Positions 57,690 through 64,000 of a stretch of DNA of 64,000 nucleotides are shown piece by piece. The notes under the pieces are model-generated. The model did not search any database. It was not told where the DNA came from and worked only from the letters and a program-made list of their open reading frames with translations. Both the position numbers and the translations under genes were made by a program. The stretch spans positions 3,596,001-3,660,000 of the forward strand of contig NZ_FSRU01000002.1 in assembly GCF_900142845.1 (NCBI RefSeq), read 5' to 3'. The number at the start of each line of letters is the position of its first letter. The first letter of the stretch is position 1. This stretch comes from Paraburkholderia phenazinium (GTDB lineage Bacteria; Pseudomonadota; Gammaproteobacteria; Burkholderiales; Burkholderiaceae).

Positions 57690-58151
57690 TCAGCTTTCGG
57701 TCGGGATCAGGTTGCCTTTGATCTGCGCAGATTTGCCGCGAAACATCGCGACGGTTTCGCCTGCGCGATTCGTGACGCGAATGTCGTAGATGCCGGTGCG
57801 CCCGCTTAGCGTCTGCTCCACGGCCTCGGCGGTCAGCACGTCGCCGCCAGGCACCGGACGCAGAAATTCGATCGAGCAACCTGACGCCACCGTGTTGATG
57901 TTGTAGCTGTTGCACGCGAACGCGAAGGTGGAATCGGCAAGCGTAAAGATCAGGCCGCCGTGGCAGATCTGATGACCGTTGAGGAAGTCCGCGCGCACGG
58001 CCATGCGCAAGCGCGCGTAACCGGGCCGGACTTCCAGCAGTTCGAGTCCTAGCGCGCGGCTGCAGGCATCGGCCGCGTACATGGCCTCAGCCGTGGCGCG
58101 GGCCAGTTCGTCGGGCGACAGCGCTGCGCTGCGATCGGGTTGAGTCGACAT
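57690..58151 (-). CDS. paaI: Hydroxyphenylacetyl-CoA thioesterase PaaI
   Basis: 153 aa hotdog-fold protein. FLNGHQICHGGLIFTLADSTFAFACNS (~61-87) contains the active-site Asn/His/Asp pattern and GRTGIYDIRVTNRAGETVAMFRG the second half. It relieves CoA trapping by hydrolysing dead-end phenylacetyl-CoA derivatives. One base separates its start from the paaG stop; the transcript continues into paaK. Confidence 0.92.
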   Translation of the reverse strand: MSTQPDRSAALSPDELARATAEAMYAADACSRALGLELLEVRPGYARLRMAVRADFLNGHQICHGGLIFTLADSTFAFACNSYNINTVASGCSIEFLRPVPGGDVLTAEAVEQTLSGRTGIYDIRVTNRAGETVAMFRGKSAQIKGNLIPTES

Positions 58152-58152
58152 G

Positions 58153-58944
58153 TCAGCGGCCCTCGAAACGCGGTGCACGTTTTTCGATGAAGGCTTGCAC
58201 GCCTTCAGCGTAGTCGCGGGATGCGCCTAGCTCACGCTGCAGATCGCGCTCGAGGTCGAGCTGCTGATCGAGCGTTTGCGTAGCGCCGGCGCGCATGGCC
58301 TGCTTGATCGCGGCGATTGCGCGGGTTGGCTGTTGGGCGAGCTGGGCGGCAAGTTTGGCCGCTGTGGCGGCGAGGTCCGCGTCATCGACCACCTGCCAGA
58401 CGAGTCCCCAGCTTTCGGCCTTCTCCGCGCCCAGCTTGTCGCCGGTAAGGGCGAGGCCGAGTGCGCGGGCCATACCGACGCGCTGCGGCAGGAACCATGT
58501 GCCGCCTGAATCGGGTACGAGGCCGATTTTCACGAACGCCTGAATGAAACTGGCCGAGCGCGCCGCGAGTACCAGGTCGCAGGCGAGTGCCAGATTGGCG
58601 CCCGCGCCTGCCGCCGTGCCGTTTACTGCGGCGATTACCGGCAGGGGCAACGCCTGAAGCCGGCGGATCAGCGGATTGAAATGCTCGTCGATCAACTCGC
58701 CGAGGTCCGTCATTGCGCCGGGCGTGAAGTCCAGGTCGGCGAGGTCCTGGCCCGCGCAAAAGCCGCGGCCGGCGCCCGTCAGCACGAGAGCACGCGCACC
58801 GGCGGCGACGACTTCGTCGAGCGCGGCGCTGAGCTCGCGATGCATCGACCGGGTGAAGCTGTTGAGCTTGTCGGGGCGGTTCAGCGTCACGGTGGCGACG
58901 CGGCTCGAAGCGTCGAAGTCGACGCGGATTGCTTCATATGACAT
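58153..58944 (-). CDS. paaG: 1,2-Epoxyphenylacetyl-CoA isomerase PaaG
   Basis: 263 aa; GGAGGAGACAACCG before the ATG. Crotonase fold with GRGFCAGQDLADLDF (~66-80) and AAVNGTAAGAGANLALACDLVLAARSA, then IGLVPDSGGTWFLPQRVG with the Asp typical of PaaG. It isomerises ring-epoxidised phenylacetyl-CoA to the oxepin. It lies between paaJ and paaI. Confidence 0.93.
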   Translation of the reverse strand: MSYEAIRVDFDASSRVATVTLNRPDKLNSFTRSMHRELSAALDEVVAAGARALVLTGAGRGFCAGQDLADLDFTPGAMTDLGELIDEHFNPLIRRLQALPLPVIAAVNGTAAGAGANLALACDLVLAARSASFIQAFVKIGLVPDSGGTWFLPQRVGMARALGLALTGDKLGAEKAESWGLVWQVVDDADLAATAAKLAAQLAQQPTRAIAAIKQAMRAGATQTLDQQLDLERDLQRELGASRDYAEGVQAFIEKRAPRFEGR

Positions 58945-58996
58945 CGGTTGTCTCCTCCTGGCTATTGGATAGCCTTGCAGCGAAATACGGTTTGCG

Positions 58997-60199
58997 TCAG
59001 ACCCGCTCGATGGCCAGTGCAATGCCCTGGCCTACGCCAATGCACATCGTGCACAGCGCAAACCGGCCGTTGATGCGTTCGAGTTGATAGAGCGCGGTGG
59101 TGATAAGCCGCGCGCCCGAGGCGCCAAGCGGGTGACCGAGGGCAATGGCGCCGCCGTTCGGGTTGACGCGCGGATCGTCGTCGCGCAAGCCGAGCGTGCG
59201 CAGTACCGCCAGCCCTTGCGAGGCGAAGGCTTCGTTCAGTTCAATCACGTCGAATTGCTCGAACGACATGCCGAGTTGCTTCAGCAGCTTTTGCGTAGCC
59301 GGAGCGGGCCCGATGCCCATGATGCGCGGCTCGACCCCGGCCGTTGCCATACCGATGACGCGCGCCCGGCGGCGCAGCCCGTATTGATCGGCCGCAGCCT
59401 GATTGGCGAGCAACAGGGCGCAGGCGCCGTCGTTCACGCCCGACGCATTGCCGGCGGTTACGCTGCCGTCGGGCCGCACCACGCCTTTGAGCTTGCCAAG
59501 TGCTTCCAGCGAGGTCTCGCGGGGATGCTCATCCAGCGTGACTCGAATCGGCTCGCCTTTCTTCTGTGCGAGCTCGACCGCGACGATCTCTTGCGCGAGC
59601 GTGCCGTCGCGTTGTGCTTGCGCGGCCTTTTGCTGGCTACGCAGGGCGAACGCGTCCTGATCGGCGCGGCTCACGCCGAACTCGACCGCGACGTTCTCAG
59701 CCGTTTCGGGCATCGAGTCGACACCGAAGTCGCGCTTCATGAGCGCGTTGACGAAGCGCCAGCCGATCGTCGTGTCATGAATTTCGGCTTGCCGCGAGAA
59801 CGCGCTGGTTGCCTTGCCCATCACGAACGGTGCACGCGTCATGCTCTCGACGCCGCCTGCGATCATCAGGCGTGCTTCGCCCGCCTTGATGGCGCGAGCG
59901 GCGGTGCCAACCGCATCCATGCCGGAACCGCAGAGCCGGTTGATGGTGGCGCCGGGTGCGTCCGTGGGCAAACCGGCGAGGAGGGCGGCCATGCGCGCGA
60001 CGTTCCGGTTGTCTTCGCCGGCCTGATTTGCGCAGCCGTAGATCACGTCGTCGAGCGCGCGCCAGTCCACACCGGGGTTGCGTTCGATCAGCGCCTTGAT
60101 CGGCACCGCACCCAGGTCGTCGGCGCGGACATCTTTCAAGGCGCCGCCGTAGCGGCCGAACGGGGTGCGAATCGCGTCGCAGATGAAAGCGTCGTTCAT
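58997..60199 (-). CDS. paaJ: 3-Oxoadipyl-CoA/3-oxo-5,6-dehydrosuberyl-CoA thiolase
   Basis: 400 aa with the thiolase Cys in INRLCGSGMDAV (~88-99), the His in GGAIALGHPLGASGARL (~350-366) and second Cys in CTMCIGVGQG. Start ICDAIRTPFGRYGGAL is standard. The full set, and position between paaN and paaG, favour PaaJ over the protocatechuate-pathway PcaF, which is nearly identical in type. AGGAATCCAGC precedes the ATG. Confidence 0.93.
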   Translation of the reverse strand: MNDAFICDAIRTPFGRYGGALKDVRADDLGAVPIKALIERNPGVDWRALDDVIYGCANQAGEDNRNVARMAALLAGLPTDAPGATINRLCGSGMDAVGTAARAIKAGEARLMIAGGVESMTRAPFVMGKATSAFSRQAEIHDTTIGWRFVNALMKRDFGVDSMPETAENVAVEFGVSRADQDAFALRSQQKAAQAQRDGTLAQEIVAVELAQKKGEPIRVTLDEHPRETSLEALGKLKGVVRPDGSVTAGNASGVNDGACALLLANQAAADQYGLRRRARVIGMATAGVEPRIMGIGPAPATQKLLKQLGMSFEQFDVIELNEAFASQGLAVLRTLGLRDDDPRVNPNGGAIALGHPLGASGARLITTALYQLERINGRFALCTMCIGVGQGIALAIERV

Positions 60200-60327
60200 G
60201 CTGGATTCCTGCTGATGGCGAACCGGGCTGGAATGCCGGTCTCGTGTTTCATCTTAGTTGCGGCAGGTCGGGCGTTCCATTCGGCCAAACGGCCTAAGAC
60301 GCATCGACCCTTTTCGTCCTATATCTT

Positions 60328-62028
60328 TCAGCCGACTGCCACCGGAGCCGCTTTCGGTTCAACATGAACGCGACTTTGAACGACGCGGAAGCGGTTTGCG
60401 ACGAATGCGGCATCGGCCAGCGCGGCGTTGGCGGCCGGGTTCGCGCCGGTGCCGTGGAAATCGGAGAAGGCTGCCGACTGATTGACGAACACGCCACCCG
60501 TCAGATTGATGGACAGCGCAACGCCGCCGCGAATCGAGGCTTCATGGGCAGCTTCGATAACGGCTTCGTCAATGCTGTACACCGACAACGTTAGCGCACC
60601 GTGTTCTGCGGCGAGCTTGCCGGCAAGCTCGAGCGACTGCGCCGTCGAATCGGTTGCGATGACGAACGAGATCGGACCGAACCATTCCTTGGTGAATTTT
60701 GCCGAGTCGATAGCCGCATCAAGCTGCAGGACGAGCGGCGTGCGTACACGTGCACCCGCAAAAGCAGGGTGTTCGAGCGATTGACTCTCGACCAGTACGT
60801 GGCCCAGCGTGCGGGCTTCCTCGATGCGCTGCACGACGCCGTCATTTTGGATCGCGCCGAGCAATTCGACTGCGCGAGCGGGGTCGGCAACCAGCTTTTG
60901 CACGGCGTCGGCGAGCGCTTGCGCAACTGCGTCGAAGCTGAGCGTGCCGTCGGCGGTGCGGATGCCGTCACGCGGGATGTAGATGTTTTGCGGAGCAGTA
61001 CACATCTGACCGGAATAGAGCGCCAGCGAGAAAGCAATGTTCCGCGCGACGGCCTTGATGTCGGCCGCCGAGTCGATCACGATCTGATTGACGCCGGCTT
61101 TCTCCGTGTACACCTGCGCCTGGTGAGCATGGCGTTCGAGCCAGGTGCCGTTTTGCGTGCTACCGGTGAAGTCGATCAGTTTGATCTCGGGGCGCAGCGC
61201 GAGATCCTGGACGAGCGCGCCGTCGTTCGGGTTGGTTGCGAGCAGGGTCACGACGTTCGGATCGAAACCGGCTTCGCGCAAGACGTCACGTGCGATGCGT
61301 ACGGTAATTGCCAGCGGCAGGATAGCGCCTGGGTGGGGTTTGACGATGACTGCATTGCCCGTTGCCAGATCGGCGAAGAGGCCCGGGTAACCGTTCCACG
61401 TCGGGAAGGTGCAGCACCCGAGTACGAGCCCGGTGCCGCGCGGTACGACTGTGTAGCGCTTGTGCATCGCGAGCGGCGGGTTTTTGCCTTGTGGCTTTTC
61501 CCAGTGCGCGTCAGCCGGGATTCGGCGCAACTGGTCCCACGCGTACACGACCGCCTCGAGCGCCCGGTCCTGGGCATGCGGCCCGCCTGCCTGGAACGCC
61601 ATCATGAACGCCTGACCGGTGGTGTGCATGGCGCTGTAGCCGATCTCGAAGCTCGCACGGTTCACGCGCGCCAGAATTTCGAGGCTCACGCCGGCCCATG
61701 CCTGCGGGCCGGCGGCGCGCCAGCTCGCTTGTGCGGTGGCAGCGGCCGCAAGAAGGGTGTCTGGGTCAGCTTTGGGGTAGCGGATGCCGAGCGGGAAGCC
61801 AAACGGGGAAACCTCAGCGCCGACGGTTTCCCCGGTAGTGGGTTGGTCAAGTTCGAAGGTCTGATTCAGGAGCGCCTTGAACGCTGCCTCACCATCGGCG
61901 TTCGCTGTTTCCCCGTACACTTTCGGACTGGGCATCTCGGCGAACGGGCTCCAGTAGCCGCGCGTCTCGATGGCGGCGAGCGCCTTTTGCAGCGTGTCTT
62001 CGTGCTTGGAAAATAGCGGATGTGTCAT
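60328..62028 (-). CDS. paaN: Phenylacetic acid degradation protein PaaN (aldehyde dehydrogenase family)
   Basis: 566 aa. Aldehyde dehydrogenase fold with LGCCTFPTWNGYPGLFADLATGNAVIVKPH (cofactor region, ~211-240), LIDFTGSTQNG, and catalytic Cys in SGQMCTAPQNIYIPRDG (~338). The N-terminal part is longer than in ordinary ALDHs. It oxidises the ring-opened aldehyde; unlike PaaZ it has no fused hydratase domain, so the hydratase must be separate. First gene of the minus-strand paa run. Confidence 0.9.
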   Translation of the reverse strand: MTHPLFSKHEDTLQKALAAIETRGYWSPFAEMPSPKVYGETANADGEAAFKALLNQTFELDQPTTGETVGAEVSPFGFPLGIRYPKADPDTLLAAAATAQASWRAAGPQAWAGVSLEILARVNRASFEIGYSAMHTTGQAFMMAFQAGGPHAQDRALEAVVYAWDQLRRIPADAHWEKPQGKNPPLAMHKRYTVVPRGTGLVLGCCTFPTWNGYPGLFADLATGNAVIVKPHPGAILPLAITVRIARDVLREAGFDPNVVTLLATNPNDGALVQDLALRPEIKLIDFTGSTQNGTWLERHAHQAQVYTEKAGVNQIVIDSAADIKAVARNIAFSLALYSGQMCTAPQNIYIPRDGIRTADGTLSFDAVAQALADAVQKLVADPARAVELLGAIQNDGVVQRIEEARTLGHVLVESQSLEHPAFAGARVRTPLVLQLDAAIDSAKFTKEWFGPISFVIATDSTAQSLELAGKLAAEHGALTLSVYSIDEAVIEAAHEASIRGGVALSINLTGGVFVNQSAAFSDFHGTGANPAANAALADAAFVANRFRVVQSRVHVEPKAAPVAVG

Positions 62029-62075
62029 GGCAAAAGTGGAGGCTGAAGGTTAGGAGAAACCTTGTCGAATAATTG

Positions 62076-62089
62076 ACCGACCGGTTGGT
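62076..62089. promoter_or_regulatory. Candidate PaaR-type operator
   Basis: accgaccggttggt is a 14-base imperfect palindrome in the 137-base space between divergent paaN and paaF. It resembles the ACCGACCGGTCGGT-like site recalled for the TetR-type PaaR in Burkholderia. The match is from memory. Confidence 0.5.
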
Positions 62090-62165
62090 TGGTGAATGTT
62101 AGCATTATTAAGACGGCGGCGCGAAGCGTTTTCGTGCGACGTACTCTTCATACAAAGGAGGCTGC

Positions 62166-62942
62166 ATGGCTTACGAGAATATTCTGGTCGAGACCCGTGG
62201 ACGGGTCGGTCTTGTCACGCTGAATCGCCCGAAGGCGCTGAATGCGCTGAACGATGCGTTGATGGATGAGTTGGGCGCGGCTCTGAAGGCCTTCGACGCG
62301 GACGAGGGAATTGGGGCGATCGTCATCACGGGCAGCGAAAAGGCGTTCGCCGCTGGCGCCGACATCGGCATGATGGCGACCTACACCTATATGGATGTCT
62401 ACAAGGGCGACTACATCACCCGTAACTGGGAGACCGTGCGCTCAATCCGCAAGCCGATCATTGCGGCGGTCGCAGGTTTCGCGCTTGGCGGCGGATGCGA
62501 GCTGGCGATGATGTGCGACATCATTCTGGCCGCAGATACGGCCAGGTTTGGCCAGCCGGAAATCAAACTCGGCATCATGCCCGGCGCGGGCGGCACGCAA
62601 CGGTTGCCGCGCGCAGTGTCGAAGGCGAAGGCCATGGATCTTTGCCTGACGGCGCGCTTTATGGATGCGGCCGAAGCAGAGCGTGCGGGATTGGTGTCGC
62701 GGGTCGTTCCCGCCGCGTCGTTGCTCGACGAAGCGGTTGCTGCTGCGGCGACGATCGCTGAATTTCCGTTGCCCGCAGTCATGATGGTCAAGGAGTCGGT
62801 GAATCGTGCCTATGAAACGACGCTTGCAGAGGGCGTCCATTTCGAGCGGCGGCTGTTCCATTCGCTGTTCGCAACCGAGGATCAGAAGGAAGGGATGGCT
62901 GCCTTCGTGGAGAAGCGCAAGCCGGTGTTCAAGCATCGGTAA
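62166..62942 (+). CDS. paaF: Enoyl-CoA hydratase PaaF
   Basis: 258 aa; AAAGGAGGCTGC precedes the ATG. Crotonase motifs: [12 protein letters not shown] (~57-68), [24 protein letters not shown] with the catalytic Glu, and [21 protein letters not shown] with the second Glu. It hydrates enoyl-CoA intermediates in phenylacetate and fatty-acid breakdown. Divergent from paaN and sharing its operator region. Confidence 0.9.
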   Translation: MAYENILVETRGRVGLVTLNRPKALNALNDALMDELGAALKAFDADEGIGAIVITGSEKAFAAGADIGMMATYTYMDVYKGDYITRNWETVRSIRKPIIAAVAGFALGGGCELAMMCDIILAADTARFGQPEIKLGIMPGAGGTQRLPRAVSKAKAMDLCLTARFMDAAEAERAGLVSRVVPAASLLDEAVAAAATIAEFPLPAVMMVKESVNRAYETTLAEGVHFERRLFHSLFATEDQKEGMAAFVEKRKPVFKHR

Positions 62943-63080
62943 CAGGGCTATCAAAATAACGCTTGCCAGGCCTGGGTGGGGTCGCTAGAATCTCGTTCTT
63001 TCGCGTTCCGGACACCGGAGCGCGGGGACGGGAGAGCCAGCAGTGGCAAGGCTTTCGGCGGGGTGGGCAGGTTCAGGAAG
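62943..63080. other. Short spacer before the rRNA promoter
   Basis: No gene or clear terminator is visible here. An A-rich tract at 63081-63090 just upstream of the -35 box could act as an UP element. Confidence 0.4.
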
Positions 63081-63093
63081 TTAAAAAAACCTG

Positions 63094-63122
63094 TTGACGC
63101 TGTAGCGAAAGTTCTTCATAAT
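63094..63122 (+). promoter_or_regulatory. rRNA operon promoter
   Basis: TTGACG, 17-base spacer, CATAAT, with an A-rich tract immediately upstream. Predicted start near 63129, about 290 bases before 16S. Confidence 0.8.
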
Positions 63123-63212
63123 CTCGTTTCTCTGCTGCTGATGCAGCGACGCAGAACGAAGCGGTGCCGGGTGGTTGAAGTGCGGTGCCGGTTTGGTAGT
63201 GGATGCGGACTC

Positions 63213-63226
63213 GATCTTTAAAAATT
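63213..63226 (+). promoter_or_regulatory. boxA-like antitermination element in the rRNA leader
   Basis: gatctttaaaaatt resembles the boxA core found in betaproteobacterial rRNA leaders, where Nus factors assemble to prevent early termination. The region from here to 63415 also forms the 5' half of the 16S processing stem. Confidence 0.6.
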
Positions 63227-63415
63227 AACAGCCGATAAGTGTGGGCGCTTGATGGCGACGCGGGTCAGGTTCTTCGGAATCTGGCATGAAGCGAAAGTAT
63301 CAAGTCTCACACAGTATTAGAGGAAGGTTAGCCTGTTGAGAAACAGGCGTAATCATCGTCAGTACGTTGAGTGAGCGACCGGGTTCGAAAGAGCCCGAAA
63401 ACAGTAACAGGAATT

Positions 63416-64000
<585 letters not shown>

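Overview
The window looks like a chromosomal segment of a high-GC betaproteobacterium of the Burkholderia/Paraburkholderia group. The partial 16S rRNA at the right edge reads like that group, and the gene orders rpe-gph-trpEGDC, grx-prmC-prfA-hemA, a ugp operon and a split paa cluster are typical of it. Genus is an inference from recalled gene order and 16S text, not from a search.

Left edge (1-4.8 kb): the 3' end of a cdiA-type contact-dependent inhibition gene with its LYN junction, a translationally coupled membrane immunity candidate, a second displaced toxin C-terminus with its own coupled membrane-anchored partner, and a third, frameshifted C-terminus. An unrecognised 317-aa protein and tRNA-Thr follow. 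This stretch is visibly more A/T-rich than the rest and looks like a recombination-driven toxin/immunity cassette array.

4.9-31 kb: mostly core and transport genes. They include a HemK-like methyltransferase, a BaiN-type flavoprotein, five transporters of the MFS/APC type, a TetR regulator with a clear operator-promoter next to an MFS gene, a nitroreductase, a YegD-like Hsp70, a cold shock gene with a long leader, a YgiD-like dioxygenase, ubiX, a monothiol glutaredoxin, prmC, prfA, hemA, an orphan response regulator, an M24B aminopeptidase, an isochorismatase-like hydrolase and a HAD phosphatase.

31-46 kb: an AsmA-like protein, ettA, a DUF3761 secreted protein, the complete ugpB-A-E-C glycerol-3-phosphate uptake operon (minus strand) followed upstream by a divergent GDPD-family lipoprotein, ychF, a UbiH-family hydroxylase, dsbC and an M61 peptidase.

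46-56 kb: azoR, ung, a CYTH triphosphatase-like gene and the rpe-gph-trpE-trpG-trpD-trpC block. Between gph and trpE lies an unlisted 24-codon leader peptide with three Trp codons followed by mutually exclusive antiterminator and terminator hairpins: a trp attenuator. apaG and mltA follow.

56-64 kb: phenylacetate degradation genes paaK, paaI, paaG, paaJ, paaN on the minus strand and paaF divergent, with a candidate PaaR-like operator between them; then an rRNA promoter, leader with a boxA-like element, and the first part of 16S rRNA.
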